64,000 nt of DNA from an uncultured Hyphomicrobiales bacterium (lineage in GTDB: Bacteria; Pseudomonadota; Alphaproteobacteria; Rhizobiales; Ancalomicrobiaceae): contig CAIYYN010000029.1 in assembly GCA_903930435.1 (NCBI GenBank), positions 62,001-126,000 of the forward strand, read 5' to 3'. The notes below the pieces were generated by a model, which did no database searches, was not told the DNA's origin, and was given only the letters and a program-made list of their open reading frames with translations. Positions 28,788-37,821 of the stretch are shown here, piece after piece (within the stretch, counting starts at the first letter, position 1; the number at the start of each line of letters is the position of its first letter). The position numbers and the translations under genes were made by a program.

Positions 28788-29594
28788 TCAAACAGTGAAT
28801 TCAAGCCCGTCGAAGGCGGGTTCGATGCCAGCGCGCAGCTTCGCGGCAAGTTCCGCATAATCCAGATCGATGTGCATATGCGTCAGGATGGCCCGGGACG
28901 GCTGCATTCGGTCGATCCAGCTGACTGCCTCCTCGACGGAGAAATGGCTTGGGTGGGGCTTGTAGCGCAGCGCATCAAGGATCCAGACCTTGAGACCGGA
29001 CAGATACGGCGTCGCACGGTCGTCGAGCGCGCTGACATCGGAGGAATAGGCGACATCGCCGATCCTGAAGCCGAGGGATTGGATTTCGCCATGAACTTGC
29101 GTGAACGGCAGCAATTCAATGGGGCCACCTGGCCCGTCGATGGTGAAGGCCCTGCCCGCCTCGATCATGTGCCGTCGCAGGATCGGCGGATAGGACGACC
29201 CCGGCGGCGTGATGAAGCAATAGTCGAAAGCCTGTAGAAGCCTCGCGTATGTGCTGTCGTCCGCATAGATGTCGACGAGCCTGTGGCGGTTGATGACGAA
29301 TGACCGGAGATCATCGATCCCGTGAATATGGTCGGCGTGCGGATGGGTATAGACGACCCCATCCACCCAATCGATGCCTGCATCCAGCATCTGTTCCCGC
29401 ATATCGGGGCCGGTATCGATGAGGACGCGCGTCGTTGCGCCCGTCGCAGCATCACGCCGCGTGACCAGCATCGACGCCCGTCGCCTGCGATTGCGCGGGT
29501 CCAGCGGATTGCAGACGCCCCAGTCGCCGCCGATCCGGGGAACGCCTGGCGACGACCCGCAGCCCAGGATACGGAAGGTCAGGTCACCCGTCAT
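28788..29594 (-). CDS. MBL-fold hydrolase, PhnP-like
   Basis: 268 residues. A metallo-beta-lactamase-fold hydrolase with the binuclear zinc motif THPHADHIHG, the Asp in YSSDVSAL and the final histidine in LTHMHIDLDY. ILGCGSSPGVPRIGGDWG at the N-terminus is typical of the PhnP-like cyclic phosphodiesterase group. Its ATG overlaps the tatD stop (ATGA), so the two are co-translated; the tatD-MBL pairing is widespread in alphaproteobacteria. The physiological substrate is uncertain. Confidence 0.9.
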   Translation of the reverse strand: MTGDLTFRILGCGSSPGVPRIGGDWGVCNPLDPRNRRRRASMLVTRRDAATGATTRVLIDTGPDMREQMLDAGIDWVDGVVYTHPHADHIHGIDDLRSFVINRHRLVDIYADDSTYARLLQAFDYCFITPPGSSYPPILRRHMIEAGRAFTIDGPGGPIELLPFTQVHGEIQSLGFRIGDVAYSSDVSALDDRATPYLSGLKVWILDALRYKPHPSHFSVEEAVSWIDRMQPSRAILTHMHIDLDYAELAAKLRAGIEPAFDGLEFTV

Positions 29595-30394
29595 GCCACG
29601 TACCTTTTTACGAGCGGCGGTACCTTCTTGAACAGGCGATGGAAATTGGTTGTCGTCGCTTCCGCGATCTGCTCGAAGCTCACGCCGCGCGTCTTGGCGA
29701 GCGTCTCGGCGGTGCGTACGACGAATGCGGGTTCATTGCGCTTGCCACGGTGCGGCAGGGGCGCGAGATAGGGCGCATCGGTCTCGACCAGCAGGCGATC
29801 TTCCGGGATCTCTGCGGCGACGGCGCGGATTTCGTCGGCCGTCTTGAAGGTCAGTATGCCTGAGAAAGACACGTAAGCCCCCAAGGCAACCGCCGTCCGC
29901 GCCAGATCTGGCCCTGACGTAAAGCAATGCAGGATCATGGGGAACGGCCCGTGCTGCTCAGTTTCCTCGGTCAGGATACGGGCAACCTCCGTGTCTGCTT
30001 CCCGGGCGTGGATCACGAGCGGCAGTCCCGTGATCCGCGCGGCTGCGATATGCCTGCGGAAACCCGTTTCCATGACGTCGCGCGGCGAATAATCGTAATG
30101 AAAGTCTAGCCCCGCCTCGCCGATTGCGACGCATTTGGGATGTTCTGCCAGGCGACACAATTCGTCGATGCTGGTGTCTGGCTCCTCGGCTGCGTGCAGG
30201 CAATGCGTTCCGATGGAGCAATAGACCTCGTCATAGCGCTCGGCGATGGCGCGAATCGCGTCAAAGCGTTTTACCCGTGTCGAGATCGTCACCATCCGCG
30301 CCACGCCAGCCGCATGCGCCCGATCAACGATCTGATCAAGCTCGGCGGCGAAGTCGGGAAAATCGAGATGGCAATGGCTGTCGATCAGGGTCAT
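29591..30394 (-). CDS. tatD: TatD-family metal-dependent hydrolase
   Basis: 267 residues. A TIM-barrel deoxyribonuclease-type hydrolase. Metal ligands: IDSHCHLDFPDF (HxH), IGEAGLDFHY (Glu), LPLVIHAREAD (His), ILHCFTSG (His) and LLVETDAPYLAP (Asp). ATG 30394 gives the family N-terminus MTLIDSHCH; a longer frame from 30445 is rejected. In related genomes holB and metG often lie upstream; here a DUF502 gene does. Confidence 0.94.
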   Translation of the reverse strand: MTLIDSHCHLDFPDFAAELDQIVDRAHAAGVARMVTISTRVKRFDAIRAIAERYDEVYCSIGTHCLHAAEEPDTSIDELCRLAEHPKCVAIGEAGLDFHYDYSPRDVMETGFRRHIAAARITGLPLVIHAREADTEVARILTEETEQHGPFPMILHCFTSGPDLARTAVALGAYVSFSGILTFKTADEIRAVAAEIPEDRLLVETDAPYLAPLPHRGKRNEPAFVVRTAETLAKTRGVSFEQIAEATTTNFHRLFKKVPPLVKRYVA

Positions 30395-30531
30395 GGGGCG
30401 ATCAGGATAGAGTTCCGGGAAGCGCGTCACCTGTACGCGGTGCATGGCCTGCGATCAAGGGACTGACAGCCATTCGCCTCATGCAGTCCGGCGCGTATGT
30501 CCGGGACCAGAGATCGGGGTAAGCAATCCGC

Positions 30532-31260
30532 TCACGCGGCTCCCGCAGGCTCTGCATGAGCAAGTTGTGGATGCCTCAACTTGTGTTCCGGCACAACGAC
30601 CCCCGCCGAAATGATCAGGCGGGCGGCCTCTTCAATGCTCATGTCCAGGATCTGAACCTCCGAGCGCGGCAAGAACATGATGTAACCGCCGGTCGGGTTG
30701 GGCGTCGTCGGAATGAAGACGGTGAGGAAATCCTCCGGTTCGCCATTGGGGCCAATGGTGCCAGCCACGGACTTCAGCCGTTCGGCCACTTCACCCCGCG
30801 CGGTTGACGAGACGAACACCATCGACCAGACGCCCTTGCGCGGCCATTCAATCAGGCCGACTTCCGTGAAGGCATTTTCCTTGTTGGCGACGAACGTCTC
30901 AAATACCTGCTTCAGTGTCTTGTAGACCGAGCGGACGAAAGGTGTGCGCTCGACGAGAACCTCGCCATAGGTGATCAGGGTGCGTCCGACAAAATTCGCC
31001 GTGAGAGCGCCGAGCATCGTCAACAGGATGACCGCAACAACGAGGCCAAAGCCCGGCACGGCGAACGGCAGATAATTATCCGGGTTCCAGGCCGACGGCA
31101 GCAATGGCTTCACATTGCCATCTACCCAATCGAGGAACGAGTGGGCGAGATAAGCCGTAATGGCGATGGGTCCGGCGACGACCACGCCTGTCAGGAAGTT
31201 GTTCCTGAGCTGCGCCATTGCACTCAGGCGCGGTGTTGGTTCAATCGGCTTCTCGGTCAT
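30532..31260 (-). CDS. DUF502-family inner-membrane protein
   Basis: About 242 residues. Two membrane helices (near 20-45 and 65-95 of the chosen product), then conserved DUF502 blocks: GRTLITYGEVLVERTPFVRSVY, LIEWPRKGVWSMVFVS and VFIPTTPNPTGGYIMFLPRSEV. The function is unknown; the family is widespread next to glmS/recG in rhizobia. ATG 31260 (MTEKPIEP) is preferred. It follows glmS by 111 bp on the same strand. Confidence 0.9.
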   Translation of the reverse strand: MTEKPIEPTPRLSAMAQLRNNFLTGVVVAGPIAITAYLAHSFLDWVDGNVKPLLPSAWNPDNYLPFAVPGFGLVVAVILLTMLGALTANFVGRTLITYGEVLVERTPFVRSVYKTLKQVFETFVANKENAFTEVGLIEWPRKGVWSMVFVSSTARGEVAERLKSVAGTIGPNGEPEDFLTVFIPTTPNPTGGYIMFLPRSEVQILDMSIEEAARLIISAGVVVPEHKLRHPQLAHAEPAGAA

Positions 31261-31371
31261 CGGATCCCCGCGCGTCAACTCTGCCGCGATAGCGAGGATA
31301 TTTCATTTCGGTGCGATCTTGCAATGCACTATCCGCCCTTGCCGACCAGGTCGCACCATTGCGTTGGTCGC

Positions 31372-33195
31372 TCATTCCACCGTTACGGATTTTGCGAGAT
31401 TGCGAGGTTGATCGACGTCGGTGCCGATGAGGACGGCAGCGTGATAGGCAAGCAACTGGATCGGGATTGAATAGACGATCGGGGCGATGGCCGCAGGCAT
31501 TTCGGGCATGATGATCGTCTCGATCCCCTCCATGGCGGCGGCCTCGTGCCCCTTTGCGTCGGTCACGAGGATGATGCGACCGCCGCGCGCGGCGACCTCC
31601 TGCATGTTGGAAACGGTCTTTTCGAAAATATGGTCAAACGGCGCGATCACGATGACAGGCATCTTTTCGTCGATCAATGCGATCGGGCCATGCTTCAATT
31701 CGCCCGCCGCATAACCTTCGGCGTGAATATACGAGATTTCCTTGAGCTTGAGGGCTCCTTCCAGTGCAAGCGGGAAGCTGGTTCCACGGCCGAGGTACAG
31801 CACGTCACTGGATTTCGAAATCCGGCGGGCCAGCTTCTCGATCTGTGGCTCCAATCGCAGTGCTTCCGACAGGAGCCGCGGTACTTCGGACAGCGCCTGG
31901 ACCATCGCCTTTTCGTCGTCGGCGCTAAGGGTGCCACGCGCCCTGCCCGCCATGACGGCCAGGCTGGCGAGCGCTGACAACTGGCACGTGAAGGCTTTTG
32001 TGGACGCCACGCCGATTTCGGGTCCGGCGAGCGTCGGGAAGACGACGTCGGCTTCGCGGGCGATGCTTGATGTCGTCACATTGACGACTGCCGCGATGTG
32101 TAAACCCTGCGATTTGCAATATTTCAGGCTTGCGAGCGTATCGGCGGTCTCACCCGACTGCGAAATAAACAGGGCCAGTTCGCCAGCCTTCATCGGCGCT
32201 TCGCGATAGCGAAATTCCGAGGCGACATCCATATCGACGGTCAGTCGTGCATAACGTTCAAACCAGTATTTGGCGACAAGACCGGCGTAATAGGCCGTTC
32301 CGCAGGCCGTGATGACGAGGCGATCGAGCTTCGCCCAGTCAAATGGTAGTTGCGGCGTCTTGGTCGTCAAGGTTGCGAGATCGAGATAACGGGCAAGCGT
32401 GTGTCCGGTGACATCTGGCTGCTCGTGGATCTCCTTGGCCATGAAATGGCGATAATTGCCCTTGTCCACGAGCAAGCTGGATGCCGACGATATGATCATC
32501 TGGCGCTTAACTGGCTTATCATTTTCATTGTAGATGGTGGCGCCAGCCCGACGCAGGACAACCCAGTCGCCCTCCTCCAGATAGGTGATGCGATTGGTGA
32601 ATGGGGCCAGGGCCTGAGCGTCGGACCCGAGATACATCTCGCCTTCGCCATGGCCGACTGCCAGCGGGGAGCCTTTCCTCGCGCCGATCAGCAAATCAGA
32701 TTCGCCTTCGAACACAAACGCCAGGGCAAATGCGCCGGTGAGTTTCTTCAATGTCCGGGCAACGGCTTCGATCGGCGTTGCCCCCTGTTCCATTTCCTTG
32801 GTGACGAGATGGGGAACAACTTCCGTGTCAGTTTGCGATACGAACACCCTCCCCTCGGCAAGCAGGGCGTCCTTCAGTTCCCGGAAATTTTCGATGATGC
32901 CATTGTGGCCGACGGCCACGAGATGCGTTGAATGCGGATGCGCGTTGATCTCTGTTGGTGCGCCATGCGTGGCCCACCGCGTTTGACCCACGCCAATGTG
33001 CCCATGGAGCGGCGATGCTGCGAGCTTGGCTTCCAGGTTCTTGAGCTTGCCCTCGGCGCGGCGACGGGCCAGATGGCCATCCTCGAGCGTGGCGATGCCG
33101 GCGGAATCATAACCCCTGTATTCAAGACGCTTCATTGCATCGAGGAGAAGATCTGAGACAGGGCGATTGCCTAAAATACCGATTATGCCGCACAT
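31372..33195 (-). CDS. glmS: Glutamine--fructose-6-phosphate aminotransferase (isomerizing)
   Basis: 607 residues. It makes glucosamine 6-phosphate from fructose 6-phosphate and glutamine, the entry to peptidoglycan and LPS amino sugars. It starts MCGIIGILGNRPV; Cys2 is the nucleophile after Met removal. The class-II amidotransferase domain (GHIGVGQTRWATHGAP) is followed by two SIS sugar-isomerase domains (LFISQSGETADTLASL, YLGRGTSFPLALEGALKLKE), ending DQPRNLAKSVTVE. The usual partner glmU is not upstream; the preceding stretch is an 818-bp gene-free region. Confidence 0.97.
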   Translation of the reverse strand: MCGIIGILGNRPVSDLLLDAMKRLEYRGYDSAGIATLEDGHLARRRAEGKLKNLEAKLAASPLHGHIGVGQTRWATHGAPTEINAHPHSTHLVAVGHNGIIENFRELKDALLAEGRVFVSQTDTEVVPHLVTKEMEQGATPIEAVARTLKKLTGAFALAFVFEGESDLLIGARKGSPLAVGHGEGEMYLGSDAQALAPFTNRITYLEEGDWVVLRRAGATIYNENDKPVKRQMIISSASSLLVDKGNYRHFMAKEIHEQPDVTGHTLARYLDLATLTTKTPQLPFDWAKLDRLVITACGTAYYAGLVAKYWFERYARLTVDMDVASEFRYREAPMKAGELALFISQSGETADTLASLKYCKSQGLHIAAVVNVTTSSIAREADVVFPTLAGPEIGVASTKAFTCQLSALASLAVMAGRARGTLSADDEKAMVQALSEVPRLLSEALRLEPQIEKLARRISKSSDVLYLGRGTSFPLALEGALKLKEISYIHAEGYAAGELKHGPIALIDEKMPVIVIAPFDHIFEKTVSNMQEVAARGGRIILVTDAKGHEAAAMEGIETIIMPEMPAAIAPIVYSIPIQLLAYHAAVLIGTDVDQPRNLAKSVTVE

Positions 33196-34013
33196 GGATT
33201 CTGCTCCGGAAAATTTGTTGGTCGCCGTTGTAGCCGATACCTATGACCTGCCTAAATCAAGTTTTATAACATTCTATTGCTGGCACTTAGTCCTGACGCT
33301 GGCATCGAGCGCGATCCCGATATACGTGTTTGGTTATCTGTCGGCTGAAGTCTCAAGGCATCACAGTCATAATCATTTCTATCCGACGCTTTGGTCTAAT
33401 CGAGTTTACTGCGAAGTTCCACCGTGATTGATTAAGGCGGTTAATCGTCGATTAGCCGGCTGAACCACTCGCTGGCAACGGGCCGCGCACCAGACGAATC
33501 ATGGCCGGCGGTAATTCATGAGGATTACCCATTTGGATGGATGCGAATTCGATTTCACGACCAGCCAAGTTCGTCTAGAAGGTGTGAAATTGCACACGTT
33601 TGCTGAGCGAACCTAGGCGAAGCTCATGTATTGATAGGGCTGGTGAATTCAAAAAATGAGATGATATATAGAAAAATTGGATACCTAAATAATCAGACAA
33701 AATCTGTTATAATTTATAGAAATCGTTTTTCAAAAATTAATTAGGCTATAAATTATTTTAAATTAAAATTATTTTATTTATTTATAAAAAAGTATTGAGA
33801 TTTTCAGAAAATTGACGCCTATTGTGCAAATGAATCATGATTATTCAATATAATAACAACTCAATTATTGATCTCCCTCACTTTTGCTTTTCAGTTGGGA
33901 CCACTAGTCAATATGAAGCAGTTGTTGCCTGCGGTGTTTTGCCTCAATATCATTGTTAACAGAACATCATTATAGCGCTCCACTTACCCCAATTGAGCGA
34001 GTGTGGAATTCAA
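33196..34013. other. 818-bp gene-free region between glmS and GntR regulator
   Basis: The frames here have no family resemblance. The half near glmS has normal composition and two short inverted repeats: GGTTAATCG/CGATTAGCC at 33439-33457 (one mismatch) and GTGTG/CACAC at 33582-33597. From about 33640 to 34000 the DNA is extremely AT-rich with A/T runs. It must hold the glmS promoter (minus) and the GntR gene promoter (plus). No ribozyme or riboswitch was recognised. Confidence 0.5.
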
Positions 34014-34763
34014 ATGTCTAACTATTCGGCAGTTCCCGTTTCGACAATAGGCGACAATAGACGAACGGGTCAGTTAAGCGTTGTAAACGCACTGGGTGCA
34101 GCAATCTTGCGCGGCGATTTTGCGATTGGTGCCAATTTGCCCAATGAGGCGGAACTCACCGCACGTTTTTCGGTCTCGCGAACTGTCATCCGCGAGGTCA
34201 TGAAAACGCTCGCCGCGAAAGGCCTTGTGATCGCAAAAACCAAGATCGGCACGCGCGTTGCGGATAAAGTCAACTGGAACATGTTTGACAGCGACGTGAT
34301 CCTGTGGCGCTGCCAGGCAGGCATCGACGGTCCGTTTTTGAAAAACCTGTTTGAAATCAGGCTGGCGGTCGAACCGACCGGTGCTGCGCTTGCCGCTGAG
34401 CGTCGAACCGACGCGGACATGGTCAACATTCGGCGTTGTCTCAATGCGATGGCGGCTCCGGGCCACTCGAACTACAGCTTTGTCGCTGCGGATCTGGAAT
34501 TCCACATTGCGATCGCGATTGCCTCGTACAATCCGTTCATGACATCAATCCGCCCGGTGATCGAAGCATCGCTGAACGGCAGCCTGACCTCGCAGTCGCC
34601 AGTCAACAATGCCAATTTGCTGCGAATCCATATGGCCACCCACACGGCAGTCGCTGACGCGATCGAGGCCGGGGATGCCAGAGGTGCCCGGCGCGCCATG
34701 ATCGAAGTGATCGATGACGGCATTCTGGCACGCGGCGGCGACTTGAAGGGTTTGCCGACCTGA
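34014..34763 (+). CDS. GntR/FadR-family transcriptional regulator (DgoR-like)
   Basis: About 249 residues. The winged helix (LSVVNALGAAILRGDFAIGANLPNE, FSVSRTVIREVMKTLAAKGL) is followed by an FCD effector domain (residues 95-235) with metal-binding-type histidines (DLEFHIAIA, HMATHTAVADAI). The segment GTRVADKVNWNMFDSDVILW resembles DgoR-type regulators of sugar-acid catabolism. ATG 34014 is chosen; a TTG at 33993 in frame is less likely. No catabolic genes adjoin it, so the regulon is unknown. Confidence 0.88.
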   Translation: MSNYSAVPVSTIGDNRRTGQLSVVNALGAAILRGDFAIGANLPNEAELTARFSVSRTVIREVMKTLAAKGLVIAKTKIGTRVADKVNWNMFDSDVILWRCQAGIDGPFLKNLFEIRLAVEPTGAALAAERRTDADMVNIRRCLNAMAAPGHSNYSFVAADLEFHIAIAIASYNPFMTSIRPVIEASLNGSLTSQSPVNNANLLRIHMATHTAVADAIEAGDARGARRAMIEVIDDGILARGGDLKGLPT

Positions 34764-34794
34764 CGGCAGTTGAAAACCCGGTAGACTGGGAATT

Positions 34795-34825
34795 GGCGAG
34801 CGCCATGGGACGCTCGCCCTTTTTT
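34795..34825 (+). terminator. Intrinsic terminator after GntR gene
   Basis: A perfect 8-bp stem (GGCGAGCG / CGCTCGCC) with an 8-base loop is followed by CTTTTTT. It lies between the GntR gene and the convergent copper chaperone gene. Confidence 0.85.
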
Positions 34826-34836
34826 ATTGAGGGGGA

Positions 34837-35316
34837 TCACATCGGCATATCGTGGTGCATTGGCATGGTCTGTCCTATGCCTCCGATATCGAAATCAACA
34901 TCGACCGTCCCGGCATGCTCGAACTGAAGCGTTGCGTGGACATGGTCACCCTGCTTCAATCCGGCCTTCAGGTCGATGAACATGATGTGATAGCCACCCG
35001 GCTTGAATTCCACTTTGCCACCCGCGGGGATGACGATGCCGTCTGGCAGCGCCTTCATGCTCATGACGGTGCCGTTCATGGCCATCTCGTGGATCTGCAC
35101 GTTATCCGAGACCGCGCTGGCCTTGACCGCCACCAACCTGTCACCGGCGTTGCCCTTGTTTGTGATGACGAGATAGCCGCCACCGGTTTTGGCTCCGGGC
35201 GGTGTTGCGCGCGTCCAGGGAGCAGAGATGACGAGATCACCGAGTTGGTAGTCGTGTGCGAACGACAGGCCGGTTGCCAGGAGTGACAGCAAAAATGCCA
35301 GTATGAATTGACGCAT
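34837..35316 (-). CDS. Periplasmic copper chaperone PCu(A)C
   Basis: 159 residues. A Sec signal peptide (MRQFILAFLLSLLATGLSFA) precedes a PCuAC beta-sandwich. The copper-binding residues are present: HEMAMNGTVMSM and GGYHIMFI. The His/Met-rich tail (MPMHHDMPM) is a further copper site. These proteins hand Cu(I) to cytochrome oxidase in the periplasm. The DUF2946 gene lies upstream on the same strand, 133 bp away, suggesting a copper operon. Confidence 0.93.
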   Translation of the reverse strand: MRQFILAFLLSLLATGLSFAHDYQLGDLVISAPWTRATPPGAKTGGGYLVITNKGNAGDRLVAVKASAVSDNVQIHEMAMNGTVMSMKALPDGIVIPAGGKVEFKPGGYHIMFIDLKAGLKQGDHVHATLQFEHAGTVDVDFDIGGIGQTMPMHHDMPM

Positions 35317-35449
35317 GTTGGAAAATCCTCAGATGGAATTGATACGGTTTTGCCCGAAGAATGACCGTTGGCACGTAGCTCAATCATCCGGTCGGGCATC
35401 ATCCGGAATTGGCCGCTCAAAGGCGGCAGAACCGGACATGAATCGGTTT

Positions 35450-35830
35450 TCAAGAAAGCCCGTTCAAACCCGGCGGCGGGCCGCGCGAGGTTGGTGGGAC
35501 GCGTCTGGCCGATGCTTCAGACGCAAGTAGCGCTGTTCGGGCGATCTTCTCTCCAGGTGCCGGAAACGGAAGATCAGCAAGAGTGACTGCTCCAAGGCCG
35601 GGTGCGTGGATGAGGAGGCAGGCATCGCAACAGTCATGATCCGAGGACGGTTCGTGAATCGGCCCGCCAAACTTGAGATCATGCTGGCAGAGTGGACCGA
35701 AGACCGTGACTGCACTCGCCGTCTCTTCAACTGGCGCAAGTGCAGGCATTGGATGTGAACTGAAAACGGCGAGTGTCATCGTCAGCGCGTAGAGCACTGC
35801 GATATATACACCCAGTATCCTCGTTCTCAT
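35450..35830 (-). CDS. DUF2946-family protein, putative copper-related
   Basis: About 126 residues. A hydrophobic N-terminal segment (ILGVYIAVLYALTMTLAVF) serves as signal or anchor. The centre has SSDHDCCDACLLIHAPGL, the cysteine/histidine box of DUF2946, a family found with copper genes. The tail is arginine/proline-rich. ATG 35830 is chosen; ATG 35854 in frame is a fair alternative, and the longer frame to 36091 is unlikely. The gene precedes the PCuAC gene, supporting a metal role, but the function is not established. Confidence 0.75.
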   Translation of the reverse strand: MRTRILGVYIAVLYALTMTLAVFSSHPMPALAPVEETASAVTVFGPLCQHDLKFGGPIHEPSSDHDCCDACLLIHAPGLGAVTLADLPFPAPGEKIARTALLASEASARRVPPTSRGPPPGLNGLS

Positions 35831-36046
35831 GACGGGCACGCCGGTCTGACTCATGAATGCTCGACGGGATGTCGGGCAGTTGGCAACAGATCGCCCTCTT
35901 TCGTCGACGACCTCTACCAATATAACCCAGTTTGCCCACAGCATATCCCCCATTCTCAAATTTGAAATGAGCACCTGACGGGCGTTTCGTCTCAACGCCG
36001 GTTGAACTAGAGTGATGCAGCGAACTGGCTGATTGAGACAACGTGA

Positions 36047-36496
36047 ATGCTCACGAACAAGGCGAAATACGGGCTGAAGGCGATGGTGCACCTGGCTTTG
36101 CTTGGGGATGGCGAAACATCGCAGGTCACGTCGATTGCCACTGAAAATGCCATACCCAAGAAATTTCTCGATGCGATCCTGCTGGATCTGAGAAATGCGG
36201 GGCTTCTGCGCTCGAAGAAGGGGCCGGGCGGCGGCTATGCACTCAGCCGACCGTCTTCAGACATCATGCTGGGCACGATCGTTCGCACGCTTGATGGTCC
36301 CCTGGCACCCATCGGCTGCGCCAGCCGCACGGCCTTCACGCCGTGCAGCGATTGCGCAGACCTCGATACATGCCCGGTCCGCCTGATCATGACGGATGTT
36401 CGCGATGCCATCTCGCGGGTTCTCGATGCCACGTCGCTCGCGGATCTTCTGACGCGCGGGGCAAGAGGCGATGTCCTCGACGGCTTCACGGCCTGA
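36047..36496 (+). CDS. Rrf2-family regulator with Fe-S-type cysteines
   Basis: 149 residues. A winged helix (KYGLKAMVHLALLG, IPKKFLDAILLDLRNAGLLRSKKGPGGGYAL) is followed by four cysteines, C91, C100, C103 and C109. Rrf2 regulators such as IscR, NsrR and RirA hold an iron-sulphur cluster on three of these and sense iron, NO or cluster status. The spacing does not let me assign a subtype. It is divergent from the DUF2946/copper genes and converges on cobB with a 2-bp gap. TCAAATTTGA at 35956-35965 in the divergent region is a possible but weak operator. Confidence 0.88.
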   Translation: MLTNKAKYGLKAMVHLALLGDGETSQVTSIATENAIPKKFLDAILLDLRNAGLLRSKKGPGGGYALSRPSSDIMLGTIVRTLDGPLAPIGCASRTAFTPCSDCADLDTCPVRLIMTDVRDAISRVLDATSLADLLTRGARGDVLDGFTA

Positions 36497-36498
36497 CG

Positions 36499-37821
36499 TC
36501 AGAGGTCGCGCGCAATGACGTGGAAGAAGCTCGCGCTGACGTTGCCCCGCCTGCTCCCGGCGGGCGTATCTGCTGCTCCATATGCGTCAGTGACGCTCGC
36601 AAAGGCAGCGTCCTGGCCCAGACCCAGGATCGTTGCGTAATGAAACTCGTGACCACGAAACCGGGAACCCTTTGATCCCATAATGCCATCGTCCGCCAGT
36701 GTTGCGATCCGATACCCGAGAGTCATCTTCCGCTTGGCAAAACTCGTGCGAACAGACAGCAAGCCGGCCATCGTGTGCTCGACCCCATCTGCATCGACGA
36801 GGCTTTCCCCGAGCACCATGTAGCCGCCGCACTCGCCGTGGACAGGGCGCGTCTCAGAGAAGGTCCGCAAGCCCGTCATGAAATGACTTGCTGCACTCAG
36901 CCTGCCCGCGTGCAGTTCCGGATAACCGCCGGGCAACCAGCAGACATCGCATTGCGCGGGCGGGGCTTCATCGGCAAGCGGTGAGAACATCACCAGCTCC
37001 GCGCCTGCATCGCGCCAGGATCGGATCAGATGCGGATAAAGAAACGAGAATGCTGCGTCGCGTGCGATGGCGATCCGTTGGCCTGGCGGATTGATGCGCG
37101 CGGTGCCGTCTGACCCGACTGCCGCGCCTGCCTTCGCAAGGCTGACGACGCCGTCGATATCGACATTGGCCTCGATCACGTCAGCCATTGCCGAGAGAAC
37201 GCGTTCCAGTTCGTCCGTTTCTTCGGCCTGAACCAGTCCCAGATGGCGCTCCGGCAGGCGGATCGTCTCTGACCGAGGCAGCGATCCGACGACAGGAATC
37301 CCCAGCGCAACAATGGCATCGGTCACCAGTCGCCGATGCCGCTCGGAGCCGACCTTGTTGAGGATGACGCCCGCAACGCGAACGCGCGGATCATAGGTCG
37401 CAAAGCCGCGCACGATGGCCGCTGCGGACTGCGACTGGCCCGATACATCGATCACGAGCAGGACTGGCCACCCGGTTGCCGCCGCAATATCTGCCGACGA
37501 TCCCGACCGTCCGGGGCCTGCCGGAACGCCATCGAACAACCCCATCAGCGCTTCGCACAGGATGAGTTCGGTTCCCTGCCCGCTCATTCCGGCGAGATCG
37601 GCGACAAGACCCGGCGGCATCGCCCACGCATCCAGATTGAGGCTGGGGCGACCTGTTGCGGCGGCGTGAAAGGCTGGATCGATATAATCCGGCCCACATT
37701 TGGCACCGGAAACTCGGACCCCACGACGCGTCAACGCCTTCATCAGACCGAGCGTGATGGTCGTCTTGCCGCTTCCCGAACGCGGTGCGGCAATGATCAG
37801 GCCTTTTGCCCTTGAGGTCAC
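36499..37821 (-). CDS. cobB: Cobyrinic acid a,c-diamide synthase (hydrogenobyrinic form)
   Basis: 440 residues. It amidates carboxylates a and c of hydrogenobyrinic acid using ATP and glutamine. The N-terminal P-loop-like motif is APRSGSGKTTIT; the C-terminal amidotransferase domain carries the cysteine in VHGECGGYMVLGE and the histidine in GHEFHYA. GTG 37821 overlaps the cobA stop (GTGA). It is the last gene of the cobL-cobE-cobM-cobA-cobB run and ends 2 bp from the convergent Rrf2 gene. Confidence 0.95.
   Translation of the reverse strand: MTSRAKGLIIAAPRSGSGKTTITLGLMKALTRRGVRVSGAKCGPDYIDPAFHAAATGRPSLNLDAWAMPPGLVADLAGMSGQGTELILCEALMGLFDGVPAGPGRSGSSADIAAATGWPVLLVIDVSGQSQSAAAIVRGFATYDPRVRVAGVILNKVGSERHRRLVTDAIVALGIPVVGSLPRSETIRLPERHLGLVQAEETDELERVLSAMADVIEANVDIDGVVSLAKAGAAVGSDGTARINPPGQRIAIARDAAFSFLYPHLIRSWRDAGAELVMFSPLADEAPPAQCDVCWLPGGYPELHAGRLSAASHFMTGLRTFSETRPVHGECGGYMVLGESLVDADGVEHTMAGLLSVRTSFAKRKMTLGYRIATLADDGIMGSKGSRFRGHEFHYATILGLGQDAAFASVTDAYGAADTPAGSRRGNVSASFFHVIARDL

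Noticed and set aside
33167-33427. 86-codon plus-strand frame upstream of glmS
   Set aside because: It begins inside glmS, has no ribosome site and no recognisable domain; treated as intergenic.
33439-33597. Short inverted repeats as operators of the GntR regulator
   Set aside because: They are 400-570 bp from the gene and short; mentioned in the spacer entry but not called as sites.
33196-33640. glmS ribozyme upstream of glmS
   Set aside because: No matching core sequence was seen, and the ribozyme is known from Gram-positive bacteria.
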